A DNA stretch of 64,000 nt from Candidatus Faecalibacterium faecigallinarum. Its GTDB lineage: Bacteria; Bacillota; Clostridia; Oscillospirales; Ruminococcaceae. Shown piece by piece: positions 22,998 through 30,618 of the stretch (position 1 is its first letter; every line of letters begins with the position of its first letter). Below the pieces are notes generated by a model, which searched no databases, was not told where the DNA came from, and was given only the letters and a program-made list of their open reading frames with translations. The DNA lies in NCBI GenBank assembly GCA_019119685.1, contig DWWN01000032.1, forward strand, positions 1 to 64,000. The letters are read 5' to 3'. The position numbers were made by a program, and so were the translations under genes.

Positions 22998-25307
22998 ATG
23001 GTCTGTGCTCGATGCAAGAAAAGACCGGCCATTATCTTCATCCAGCGGATGGAGAACGGCCAGATGAAGCAGGAGGGCTACTGCCTGCACTGCGCCCGCG
23101 AGCTGCACATCAAGCCGGTGGACGATTTGATGAAGCAGTTCGGTATGTCCGAACAGGACATGGACAATATGGAAGACCGGATGGACAGCATGATGGAGGA
23201 GATGGGCGAGGGGGGCAACCCCTTTGCCGCCCTGATGAAGATGCAGGACGACAGCGACGGCGGGGATGAGGACGGCTTCACCCCCGGCGGCAACGCCACC
23301 TTCCCCCTGAGCATCGCCGGGCAGGAGGGGGGCCAGAACAGCAGCCAGGCGGCCCCCAAGAACGGCAAGAACGGCAAAAAGCCGCCCCGCCGCAAGTACC
23401 TGGATACCTACTGCGAAAACCTGACCGGCAAGGCCCGGGACGGCAAGCTGGACGACATCATCGGGCGGGACCGGGAGATCTACCGGACCATCCAGATTTT
23501 GTCCCGGCGGCAGAAGAACAACCCCTGCCTGATCGGCGAGGCCGGCGTGGGCAAGACCGCCATCGCCGAGGGCATCGCCGAGCGGATCGCCCGCGGACAG
23601 GTGCCGGCCCAGCTCAAGGACAAGGAAATCTATCTGCTGGACCTGACCGCCCTGGTGGCGGGCACCCAGTTCCGCGGCCAGTTCGAGCAGCGGGTCAAGG
23701 GCCTGCTGAACGAGGTGAAACAGGCCGGCAACGTGATCTTGTTCATCGACGAGATCCACACCATCACCGCCGCCGGCGAGAGCGAGGGCGCCATGAACGC
23801 GGGCAACATCTTAAAGCCCGCCCTCTCCCGCGGGGAGATCCAGGTCATCGGCGCGACCACTTTCTCGGAGTACCGCAAGTATATCGAGAAGGACCAGGCG
23901 CTGGAGCGCCGGTTCCAGCCGGTGCGGGTGGAGGAGCCCAGCATCGCCGACACCATCGCCGTGATGAACGGCATCAAGCGTTACTATGAGGACTACCACC
24001 ACGTCCAGGTGCCCGCCGACGTGGTCCAGATGGCAGTGACGCTGTCCGAGCGGTATATCACCGACCGCTATCTGCCCGACAAGGCCATCGACCTGTTGGA
24101 CGAGGCCTGCGCCAGCTGCAACCTGGCCCACCCCGAGATCTCGGCGTTCCTGGAGGCACAGAAGGAACTGGACGCCCTCAAACAGGAGGAGTCCGAGATG
24201 GAGTCCACTCCCACCAACGAGGCCATCGACTACGAGGCGGTGGCCGAGCGCAAGACCCGCATCGCCCAGCTGGAAGCCGAGCTGCCCGCCAAGCAGGCGG
24301 CCGCCAGCGAGATCAAGGTCTCGATGGACGACCTGGCCCGGGTGATCGAGCTGTGGACCGGCATCCCCGCCGTCAAGATCCGGGAGACGGAATATGTCCG
24401 CCTGGCCTCCCTGGAGGACGAACTGAAAAAGAAGATCGTCGGCCAGGACGAGGCTGTCCACCTGGTGGCCCAGGCGGTCAAGCGCAGCCGCGCCGATCTG
24501 GCCGGCCGCCGCCGTCCCGCCAGCTTCATCTTTGTGGGCCCCACCGGCGTGGGCAAGACCGAGCTGGTCAAGCAGCTGGCAAGCCAGCTGTTCAGCGGGC
24601 CCGACCCGCTCATCCGCCTGGACATGAGCGAGTATATGGAAAAGTACGCCGTCAGCCGGATGATCGGCTCGCCCCCGGGCTATGTGGGCTATGAGGAGGC
24701 CGGCCAGCTGACCGAGAAGGTCCGCCGCCGCCCCTACAGCGTGGTGCTGTTCGACGAGATCGAAAAGGCCCACCCCGACGTGCTGAACATCCTGCTGCAG
24801 ATTTTGGACGAGGGCAAGATCAACGACGCCCAGGGCCGGACGGTGGACTTTTCCAACACGGTCATCTGCATGACCTCCAACGCCGGCTCGTCCGAGCAGG
24901 GCGCCGGGGGCCTGGGCTTCAACAAGAGCGCCGGGGAGATGACCGCCGACAAGACCATGAAGGCCCTACGCCAGTTCCTGCGGCCCGAGTTCCTGGGCCG
25001 TGTGGACGAGATCGTGGTCTTCCAGCCCCTCAGCGGCGAGACGCTGGAGAAGATCGCGGCCCTCATGCTGGAGGAGTACCGCCCCGGCATGGAGGCCAAG
25101 GGCATCGCCTACAGCTACACCCCCGCGGCCCTCAAGGCCCTGGTGGCCCAGTGCGAGGGCGGCAAGTTCGGCGCGCGCGACCTGCGCCGCACCATCCGCA
25201 AAGCGGTGGAGGACGAAGCCGCCACCCGCATCATCGATGGCCAGCTCACCGCCGGCGGCAGCCTGACGGTAGACGCCGAGGACGGCAAGGTCGTTCTGCG
25301 AACCTGA
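22998..25307 (+). CDS. clpE: ATP-dependent Clp protease ATP-binding subunit ClpE
   Basis: 769 residues, an HSP100 unfoldase that feeds ClpP. The N-terminus has a C4 zinc finger (Cys3, Cys6, Cys29, Cys32) as in ClpE and McsA, followed by an acidic, Met-rich and Gly/Asn/Lys-rich linker (about 50-130). AAA module 1 has Walker A GEAGVGKT (180-187) and Walker B LFIDEIHT. A middle coiled-coil region and AAA module 2 with Walker A GPTGVGKT (about 514-521), SEYMEKYAVSRMIGSPPGYVGYEE (in parts) and the C-terminal D2-small domain follow. It lacks the Clp-N repeats of ClpC. No ctsR is adjacent. GACAGGAGG lies before the ATG. Confidence 0.92.
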   Translation: MVCARCKKRPAIIFIQRMENGQMKQEGYCLHCARELHIKPVDDLMKQFGMSEQDMDNMEDRMDSMMEEMGEGGNPFAALMKMQDDSDGGDEDGFTPGGNATFPLSIAGQEGGQNSSQAAPKNGKNGKKPPRRKYLDTYCENLTGKARDGKLDDIIGRDREIYRTIQILSRRQKNNPCLIGEAGVGKTAIAEGIAERIARGQVPAQLKDKEIYLLDLTALVAGTQFRGQFEQRVKGLLNEVKQAGNVILFIDEIHTITAAGESEGAMNAGNILKPALSRGEIQVIGATTFSEYRKYIEKDQALERRFQPVRVEEPSIADTIAVMNGIKRYYEDYHHVQVPADVVQMAVTLSERYITDRYLPDKAIDLLDEACASCNLAHPEISAFLEAQKELDALKQEESEMESTPTNEAIDYEAVAERKTRIAQLEAELPAKQAAASEIKVSMDDLARVIELWTGIPAVKIRETEYVRLASLEDELKKKIVGQDEAVHLVAQAVKRSRADLAGRRRPASFIFVGPTGVGKTELVKQLASQLFSGPDPLIRLDMSEYMEKYAVSRMIGSPPGYVGYEEAGQLTEKVRRRPYSVVLFDEIEKAHPDVLNILLQILDEGKINDAQGRTVDFSNTVICMTSNAGSSEQGAGGLGFNKSAGEMTADKTMKALRQFLRPEFLGRVDEIVVFQPLSGETLEKIAALMLEEYRPGMEAKGIAYSYTPAALKALVAQCEGGKFGARDLRRTIRKAVEDEAATRIIDGQLTAGGSLTVDAEDGKVVLRT

Positions 25308-25332
25308 AAACAAACCCAAACCTCAACCAAGA

Positions 25333-25358
25333 GCGCCCGCGCAAGCGGGCGCTTTTTT
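25333..25358 (+). terminator. Terminator of the cvpA-like/clpE unit
   Basis: GCGCCCGC and GCGGGCGC arms around GCAA (25333-25352), followed by TTTTTT. Confidence 0.9.
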
Positions 25359-25369
25359 GTTGCTTTTTT

Positions 25370-25790
25370 GGCCCTCTCCGGCCCTGCGGGCCACCTCCCC
25401 CGTAAACGTGGGAGGCCGAGCCTAAAGGTTACGTTTTCGCTCTCCCGCGTGCGTGGGAACCTCCCCTCTCCGTCACAGCGCAAAGCGCTGTGCCACCTCC
25501 CCCGCGGGGGGAGGCAAGCGTACCTGCGTCAATTTTGGCAAAGTTTGTGGTAAGGAAAAGCTAAAAACTTCGCCTTACCACAAAGTTTTCCTTTACCCAC
25601 GGGCGTAAACTTGGCTCTCCCTCCGGGAGAGCTGGCGAGACGCCCATAAGGGCGGCGAGACTGAGAGGGGAGCCTCCCACGCGTGCGGGGGAGGTGCCGC
25701 CGCAGGCGGCAGAGAGGGCCAGTGCGCTTTTTGCTCCCCTCTCAGGCGCTTCGTCCTTGCCGCTTTATGCAGTGACAAAGAAGGTTACAG
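25370..25790. repeat. Block of intergenic palindromic repeat units
   Basis: This gene-free stretch is a patchwork of G/C hairpin modules, for example CACCTCCCCC...GGGGGAGG, CTCTCCCTCCGGGAGAG (25615-25631) and GCCGCCGCAGGCGGC (25698-25712), with the recurring phrase GACTGAGAGGGGAG. A 22-base segment (25651-25672) is identical to 26923-26944. It looks like a family of dispersed REP/MITE-like elements. No transposase is present. Confidence 0.7.
25537..25588. repeat. Long inverted repeat with TTTGTGGTAAGG arms
   Basis: TTTGTGGTAAGG (25544-25555) and CCTTACCACAAA (25573-25584) are a perfect 12-base inverted repeat, extendable to about 24 bases per arm with four mismatches. The loop is about 17 bases. 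It is embedded in the repeat block and may be the end-to-end remnant of a small mobile element. Confidence 0.7.
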
Positions 25791-25820
25791 AAAAAGCCCG
25801 CAGGGGGACACCCTGCGGGC
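25791..25820 (-). terminator. Terminator of the leftward two-gene AT-rich unit
   Basis: GCCCGCAGGG (25796-25805) pairs with CCCTGCGGGC (25811-25820); on the minus strand the stem is followed by TTTTT. Confidence 0.88.
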
Positions 25821-25834
25821 GATATGGATAAGCG

Positions 25835-26224
25835 TTATGCCAGGAAGGTAAACCAGACAAAGGAGGCGGCTACGGCCAGCATCATCACAATCAGTGCGCC
25901 ATTGGCAAAGCCTTTGCTGACCGGATAGTCCGAGTTCTCAAACAGGATCATCCGGCGCAGATCGTCCCGGGTCTCTTGGCTGACCGGGCCGTAGAGGTAC
26001 TGCCAGGCCCCGTCAAAGCCATTCAAAAGCAGCAGGTCGTGAGCCATGCGGGCTATGATGAAAGCTGAAAAGCCAAAAACAAAAATCCAAACATCGAACC
26101 ATAACCCCAGCGGCTCCAGGGCCACCCGCAATTTGTGAACTGGTGAAGAAGAGAGGATGCTGATACAGACCAATGTCGCTATAAAATGATTAAACAACGG
26201 GCCTCTCTGCTTGAAAAATTCCAC
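25835..26224 (-). CDS. Small membrane protein of unknown function
   Basis: 129 residues starting at GTG 26224, with AGAGAGG upstream. Three to four hydrophobic segments are visible: NHFIATLVCISILSSSP, WFDVWIFVFGFSAFIIA and the C-terminal ALIVMMLAVAASFVWFTFLA, with an Arg/Asp-rich loop between. No family is recognised. It follows the 101-residue gene by 20 bases and ends at its own terminator, so the two form a module. Its G+C is lower than the genome average. Confidence 0.65.
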   Translation of the reverse strand: MEFFKQRGPLFNHFIATLVCISILSSSPVHKLRVALEPLGLWFDVWIFVFGFSAFIIARMAHDLLLLNGFDGAWQYLYGPVSQETRDDLRRMILFENSDYPVSKGFANGALIVMMLAVAASFVWFTFLA

Positions 26225-26244
26225 TTTATCTGCCTCTCTTTTGC

Positions 26245-26550
26245 TTAACCACCTACAGATTGAAAATAGTCAACATCTCGTGCTATTTGATCACGGAACC
26301 TGTCATATTGTTCAAAATACTGATGGTAGCAATGTGTATAATAGCGGTTATCAAACGAAAACCATACTTCATATGTGACAATATTTATTTTTATGTACTC
26401 GCAACCAAACACAAGATTGTTGAGACCAACTGTGGTTATATAATCGACTACGGACGAGAGCAGAGCTGCTGGTTGACTCCAAAATACCGTTGCAAGAATC
26501 TCACCGAGTTGAGCTGTACTCTGTAATTTTCTTATTTCTTCTACGGGCAT
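26245..26550 (-). CDS. Hypothetical protein, AT-rich gene
   Basis: 101 residues, rich in Tyr, Phe and Gln (FDNRYYTHCYHQYFEQYDRF). No signal peptide or clear motif is seen; the hydrophobic stretch around residues 25-50 is moderate. The gene is clearly more AT-rich than its surroundings, a sign of transfer. The ATG at 26550 lacks a convincing ribosome-binding site, so the start is uncertain. It lies upstream of the 129-residue membrane protein. Function unknown. Confidence 0.5.
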   Translation of the reverse strand: MPVEEIRKLQSTAQLGEILATVFWSQPAALLSSVVDYITTVGLNNLVFGCEYIKINIVTYEVWFSFDNRYYTHCYHQYFEQYDRFRDQIARDVDYFQSVGG

Positions 26551-26770
26551 AAAGTCTGTTGATTGTGAACCAACATATATATGTTTATCCTGTCAAACGT
26601 GAAGAACTAAGAGCCATTCAGCGGCCGCTGAATGTATACCTACATTATATTATACTACATTGTTGCTTCCTTGTATATGCACGGTTTTCACATTTTTTTC
26701 ACACGGTTGTGCGCCATATGCACAAAACACCCCATCCGGGCGCGCCCCCCGGGGGGCTTCAAATGGAAAA
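26551..26770. other. AT-rich intergenic stretch
   Basis: I see no supported gene. It contains an 18-base perfect palindrome (26616-26633), AT-rich promoter-like sequence (ATTATATTATACTAC near 26643-26657), and a C/G-rich stem CCCCCCGGGGGG near 26745-26756. The terminator at 26771 has no visible gene before it on the plus strand, so a short non-coding transcript is possible. Confidence 0.4.
26616..26633. repeat. 18-base perfect palindrome
   Basis: ATTCAGCGGCCGCTGAAT is fully self-complementary. It sits upstream of the AT-rich gene pair and could be an operator, a hairpin or an insertion scar. Confidence 0.7.
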
Positions 26771-26814
26771 CGGCTCCTTCTGCTGAAAGCATCCAGCAAG
26801 AGGAGCCGCTTTTT
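26771..26814 (+). terminator. Orphan Rho-independent terminator
   Basis: CGGCTCCT (26771-26778) pairs with AGGAGCCG (26801-26808), with inner CTGCTG/CCAGCA pairing, followed by CTTTTT. No coding region precedes it on this strand within 5 kb apart from clpE, which has its own terminator. Confidence 0.8.
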
Positions 26815-26848
26815 GAGTTTGCCTTACCACTCACTTTGCCGCCACTGA

Positions 26849-26950
26849 CGGGCGTGCACTTGGCTCCCCCGCGTGCGGGGGAGCTGTCATGCCGCTGTGC
26901 GGCATGACTGAGAGGGCTATTAGGCGGCGAGACTGAGAGGGGAGAGCCTA
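26849..26950. repeat. Intergenic palindromic repeat unit (second locus)
   Basis: Contains GGCTCCCCCGCGTGCGGGGG, GTCATGCCGCTGTGCGGCATGAC (a strong hairpin, in parts) and two copies of GACTGAGAGGG. It shares the framework CGGGCGTnnACTTGGCTC (26848 on; first copy near 25600) and a 22-base identity (26923-26944 with 25651-25672) with the block at 25370-25790. Confidence 0.7.
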
Positions 26951-26955
26951 AACGC

Positions 26956-26981
26956 AAAAGCCCCCGTCCATGGACGGGGGC
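26956..26981 (-). terminator. Terminator of the two-component/pectinesterase operon
   Basis: GCCCCCGTCCATGGACGGGGGC (given here as two arms GCCCCCGTCC and GGACGGGGGC) forms a perfect stem at 26960-26981; on the minus strand it is followed by TTTTGC. Confidence 0.8.
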
Positions 26982-27002
26982 CTTTGCTATGTGCAATGTT
27001 GG

Positions 27003-27167
27003 TCAGGAGGCGGCGCTGTCCGCGTCGCGGTAGATGCCGAAGGTGTTGTCGGGTTCGGGCATATCCACCCGGGAGGCGCGGCGGTCCACCGCCAGCACCA
27101 TCACCGCCAGGACGGCGAACACCACGGCCACCACCAGCCATTTGAGCCAGTTCGGGAGACGGTCCAT
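27003..27167 (-). CDS. 54-residue single-pass membrane peptide
   Basis: Starts MDRLPNWLKWLVVAVVFAV, with one membrane helix (about residues 9-27) and a short acidic tail ending YRDADSAAS. AAGGAAG precedes the ATG at 27167. It begins 18 bases after the pectinesterase stop and is followed by a terminator, so it is the last gene of the operon. Too short for domain assignment. It may modulate the sensor kinase or a membrane complex, which is inference. Confidence 0.65.
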   Translation of the reverse strand: MDRLPNWLKWLVVAVVFAVLAVMVLAVDRRASRVDMPEPDNTFGIYRDADSAAS

Positions 27168-27185
27168 GGGGGCAGCTTCCTTTCT

Positions 27186-28145
27186 TTATTCGGGGCGGCA
27201 GGCGCGCCGGGCGCGGACCAGCAGCTCGCCGGCCTGGGCGGTGTCCAGGCTGCGGGACAGCGGGCCGGTGCGGTCTCCGGCGCCGGGGCCGGTGTTGCCC
27301 TCCTCCAGGAAGGTGGCCTTGTCCCAGTCGGCGCGGTTGTTCCAGGGGGAGAAGCCCGCCGGGGCAATGTGGGCCCCGAGCCGGCATTCCAGCACAGCGG
27401 TCTTGGCGTGGGGCCGCCAGGGCCGGCCCAGGTAGACCGTGCCGGCGGGGCAGTCCGAGACAAAGTCGCAGTCCCAGAACACAAAGCCTAACCCGTCGGG
27501 CGGGGTGCAGGGGGCGGTCACATAGCCGCGGGCCTCGCCGTGGGCGGTGGGGTTGTCCGCCGAGCGGAGGACGCACTGCTCAAACAGGGCGTCCGCCCCG
27601 CCGAAGATGAAGTCGATGTCGCCGGTGATCTCGCAGCCCTGGTAGTATTGGACGCTGGGCCGCCGGGGGGCAAACACCCGCGGGCCCAGAAAGCCGTCCT
27701 TCTCCCGCTCCTGCTCGGGCAGGGGGGCGCAGAACAGCGTGTCCTGGCTGCCCAGCAGACGCACCCGCCGGAACACCGCCCGCTCGCTGTCCACATAGGC
27801 GGCGATGCCCTGGCCCACGCGCGCGCCGGGGCCGGCGTCGTTCTCGATGGTCATGTCCTCCACCGTCAGGCGCTGGCCGCTGAAAAAGGCGGTCCAGCTG
27901 CGGAAGGTGTGGGTGGGCCGCCCGTCCGGGTGGGGCAGCTTGCCGCCGTCGTTCCAGACCAGGCGGGTCTCGGCCATGCCGGCGCCCCGCAGGGTGATGT
28001 CCCGCTTTTCGCAGGCCAGCTTTTCCCGGTAGGTGCCGGGGCCGATCAGGATCTCGGCGGGGGTGTCGTAGGGGACGGCCAGCACCGCTTCGCCGATGGT
28101 GGCAAAGTCGCCGCTGCCGTTCTGTGCAACTGTGATGGTAAGCAT
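27186..28145 (-). CDS. Pectinesterase (CE8), cytoplasmic
   Basis: 319 residues, right-handed beta-helix esterase that removes methyl groups from homogalacturonan fragments. It has the CE8 motifs GSQDTLF, GDIDFIFGGADALFE (catalytic Asp pair) and YLGRPWRPHAK. There is no signal peptide (starts MLTITVAQNGSGDFATIGEAV), so it would act on imported oligogalacturonides. It lies 24 bases downstream of the sensor kinase in the same direction, an unusual pairing. Start has AGGCAC weakly upstream, but the N-terminus matches the family. Confidence 0.9.
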   Translation of the reverse strand: MLTITVAQNGSGDFATIGEAVLAVPYDTPAEILIGPGTYREKLACEKRDITLRGAGMAETRLVWNDGGKLPHPDGRPTHTFRSWTAFFSGQRLTVEDMTIENDAGPGARVGQGIAAYVDSERAVFRRVRLLGSQDTLFCAPLPEQEREKDGFLGPRVFAPRRPSVQYYQGCEITGDIDFIFGGADALFEQCVLRSADNPTAHGEARGYVTAPCTPPDGLGFVFWDCDFVSDCPAGTVYLGRPWRPHAKTAVLECRLGAHIAPAGFSPWNNRADWDKATFLEEGNTGPGAGDRTGPLSRSLDTAQAGELLVRARRACRPE

Positions 28146-28169
28146 GATGTGCCTCCGTTTCAGGTCGGT

Positions 28170-29681
28170 TTATTCTTCAGGCGGCGGGGCCTTCATGGTG
28201 AACCAGAACACCGAACCCTGGCCGGGGGTGCTCTGGACGCCGAACCGGAACCCGTGCTGCTGGAAGATCGCTTTGGTGATGGACAGCCCCAGCCCCGTGC
28301 CCGCCTTGCCGGCGTCGGAGCGGGAGCGGTAATACCGCTCGAAGATATAGGGCAGGTCCTCGGCGGCGATGCCGGGGCCGTGGTCCTCCACTTCCACCCG
28401 CACCCCCTCGCCGCAGGGCTCGGCCCGCAGGATGAACACCCCGTCGGGGCCGATGTGGTGCATGGCGTTGCCCAAGAGGTTGTGCAGGGCGCGCTCGATC
28501 ATGGCGGGGTCGGCGTAGACTTCCAGGGGCTGGTCGGGGATCTCCAGCTTGAGGGTCCAGCCGTTCTGGGCGCAGACGGCGTCGTACCGCTCGCTGACCT
28601 CGTCGCACAGCTGGCCCATGTCGAAGCGGACCGGCTCGCACTTGTCCGCGCCGCTGGTCACTTTGCTCAGCTCCATCACGCTGGACACAAGGGCGGTCAG
28701 GCGGTCGGCCTCGTCCACGATGATGTTCAGCTGTTCGTCCCGGTGGGCCTTGTCGTCCCCGGTGATGTCCCGCACCGTCTCGGCGTACCCCTTGATAAGG
28801 GTGAGGGGGGTGCGCAGGTCGTGGGAGACGTTGGCCAGCAGGTCCCGCTGCATCTGGGCCGAGCGCTGGACCTCCTTGGCCATCTGGTTGAAATCTTCGG
28901 CCAGGGCGCCCAGCTCGTCCCGGCGGTTGGCATCGACCCGGACGGCGTAGTTGCCCCGCGCCATCTGGCGGGCCGCCGCCGACATATCCCGCAGCGGCCG
29001 GGTGAACCACTGGCTGAACAGCCAGGCCGCCGCCAGCGCAAAGGCGAACACCAGCACCGCGGCCATGGGCAGCATATCGCTCAGCACCTGGCCGGCCTCG
29101 GCCACATGGACCAGGCTGGTGGACACCAGCACCGAGTAGGCCCCGTCCCGGCTCATCCGGCCCACCACCACCTGGGAGGAGCCGCCGCTGGTGTTCAGCA
29201 CCTGCATCCAGCTGCCGTTGGCCCGGCAGGCCCGGCGCATCTCGATGACGGTGGACTTGTCCCACGAAAACCCGCTGTCCGACCGGGCCGAAAGGGTGCT
29301 GTTGTGCAGCAGGCAGGGATAGAGGTTTTCAATGGTGATGATGCTGCGCAGGGTGGAGTCGGAGATGTCCACGCAGAAGTTGGTCAGCTGGGTGTTGGCC
29401 GAAAGGTTCTCGTACAGCCTGGTGCGGAAGGTGCTGTCCACCACCAGCACCCCGAAATTCCAGCTGGAAATGACGATGCCCTCGTCCTGGCTCTTGGCGA
29501 TCAGGTCCACGATCTGGTCGGCCTGGCCGGCCAGCTGGGCCTCGATGCGCTGGTTGTACAGCGGCTCCAGCAGCTGGGTGGACAAAAACCAGTACATACC
29601 CAGCAAAAGCAGGCAGATGGACGCCAGGAACAGCATCAGCTGGGCGCGGATGCCCGGCGAAGGGCGGCCTTGCAGCTTCAT
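28170..29681 (-). CDS. Two-component sensor histidine kinase
   Basis: 503 residues. Membrane helix 1 is at about 12-33, an extracytoplasmic sensor domain of about 170 residues at 34-201, helix 2 at 202-224, and HAMP at 225-277. HisKA has NVSHDLRTPLT with phospho-acceptor His287, and HATPase has an N-box HNLLGNAMHH, G1 EDHGPGI, F-box YIFERYY and G2 GTGLGLS. His replaces one usual Asn-box neighbour but the catalytic Asn is kept. It follows the response regulator by 12 bases. Confidence 0.93.
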   Translation of the reverse strand: MKLQGRPSPGIRAQLMLFLASICLLLLGMYWFLSTQLLEPLYNQRIEAQLAGQADQIVDLIAKSQDEGIVISSWNFGVLVVDSTFRTRLYENLSANTQLTNFCVDISDSTLRSIITIENLYPCLLHNSTLSARSDSGFSWDKSTVIEMRRACRANGSWMQVLNTSGGSSQVVVGRMSRDGAYSVLVSTSLVHVAEAGQVLSDMLPMAAVLVFAFALAAAWLFSQWFTRPLRDMSAAARQMARGNYAVRVDANRRDELGALAEDFNQMAKEVQRSAQMQRDLLANVSHDLRTPLTLIKGYAETVRDITGDDKAHRDEQLNIIVDEADRLTALVSSVMELSKVTSGADKCEPVRFDMGQLCDEVSERYDAVCAQNGWTLKLEIPDQPLEVYADPAMIERALHNLLGNAMHHIGPDGVFILRAEPCGEGVRVEVEDHGPGIAAEDLPYIFERYYRSRSDAGKAGTGLGLSITKAIFQQHGFRFGVQSTPGQGSVFWFTMKAPPPEE

Positions 29682-29693
29682 ACCGCGCCCCCG

Positions 29694-30380
29694 TTACCGG
29701 CGGGCGTCGGGGTCGAACTTGTAGCCGATGCCCCACACCGTGACGATGTAGCTGCGGCAGGCGCCCAGGTGGCCCCGCAGCATCTTGACGTGGGTGTCCA
29801 CCGTGCGGTCCTCGCCGAAGTAGTCGTAGTTCCACACCTTCTGCAGGATCTTTTCCCGCGACAGGGCGATGCCCTTGTTGGACGCCAGGAACACCAGCAG
29901 GTCGAACTCCTTGGGGGTGAGGCTGACTTCCTCGCCGCTGACCTTGACGGTGTGGCTGGCCGTGTCGATGGACAGTTCCCCGAACGTCATCACCGAGGCG
30001 GCGGTGTCGGTGCGGGCCAGGGTGCGGTTGAGCACCGCCTTGACCCGGGCCACCAGCTCCCGGGGGGAGAAGGGCTTGACCACATAGTCGTCGGCGCCGG
30101 CTTCCAGGCCGGCCAGCTTGTCGTATTCCTCGCCGCGGGCGGTCAGGATGATGACCGGGGTGTTGATGTGGCGGCTGCGCATCTCCCGCAGGCAGGTCAT
30201 GCCGTCCATAAAGGGCATCATCAGGTCCAGGATGACCAGATCGAAGCCGGCGCTTGTCACCTGCGCCAGCGCCGCCGAGCCGTCGGCGGCTTCCTCACAG
30301 GTATAGCCCGCATACTGCAGATGTTCCCGGATCAGCTCCCGGATGCGGGGTTCGTCATCGACGATCAATATCTTTGCCAT
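29694..30380 (-). CDS. OmpR-family response regulator
   Basis: 228 residues. Receiver domain with Asp9/Asp10, phosphorylation site Asp52 (LVILDLMMP) and Lys102 (VVKPFSP). The C-terminal winged helix includes LTPKEFDLLVFLASN and VDTHVKMLRGHL. ATG 30380 gives the family N-terminus MAKILIVDDEPRIREL; an ATG at 30398 is the alternative. It heads the operon with the kinase, pectinesterase and 54-residue peptide. TTCAC repeats with 10-11 base spacing upstream suggest it controls its own promoter. Confidence 0.93.
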   Translation of the reverse strand: MAKILIVDDEPRIRELIREHLQYAGYTCEEAADGSAALAQVTSAGFDLVILDLMMPFMDGMTCLREMRSRHINTPVIILTARGEEYDKLAGLEAGADDYVVKPFSPRELVARVKAVLNRTLARTDTAASVMTFGELSIDTASHTVKVSGEEVSLTPKEFDLLVFLASNKGIALSREKILQKVWNYDYFGEDRTVDTHVKMLRGHLGACRSYIVTVWGIGYKFDPDARR

Positions 30381-30473
30381 AGGGCGGGGGTCCTCCATTT
30401 CTTCTATTCAAAAGGCTGACGGTGCAGCCATACTGCCACCAAATACAGGATACCTCTATAATAATACGGAAAA

Positions 30474-30500
30474 TGTGAAGAAGTGTGAACAATGGGTGAA
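30474..30500 (-). promoter_or_regulatory. Pho-box-like direct repeats before the response regulator
   Basis: On the minus strand TTCACC (30500-30495), TTCACA (30489-30484) and TTCACA (30479-30474) start 11 and 10 bases apart, one helical turn, the spacing used by OmpR/PhoB dimers. A TATTAT -10 candidate lies at 30466-30461, so the boxes take the place of a -35 element, as in activator-dependent promoters. Confidence 0.65.
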
Positions 30501-30524
30501 TCCTTTGGAAAAGATGCCTCCATC

Positions 30525-30553
30525 TTGCATCTGGGGGACCAGATGTGTATACT
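30525..30553 (+). promoter_or_regulatory. Promoter of the TatA-like/propeller operon
   Basis: TTGCAT (30525-30530), 17-base spacer, TATACT (30548-30553), 65 bases upstream of the ATG at 30619. The Pho-box-like repeats lie 25-50 bases upstream and could act on this promoter as well. Confidence 0.75.
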
Positions 30554-30618
30554 GGGAACTGCAAGGCGCCGCCGCGCGGCGCTTCCACAACCCCACAAAC
30601 CAGAAAGGATATCTGCCC

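Noticed and set aside
26616-26633. Palindrome as a phage attachment core
   Set aside because: No integrase or second copy is visible nearby; left as an unexplained palindrome.
26559-26786. 75-codon frame on the plus strand in the AT-rich gap
   Set aside because: No ribosome-binding site, spans the palindrome and G/C stem, and has no motif.
25370-26950. GC-rich repeats as a CRISPR array or IS element
   Set aside because: No regular repeat-spacer pattern, no cas genes and no transposase frame.
27540-30419. Open frame of 959 codons on the plus strand
   Set aside because: Antisense to the pectinesterase, kinase and response regulator genes; no motif and repetitive composition.
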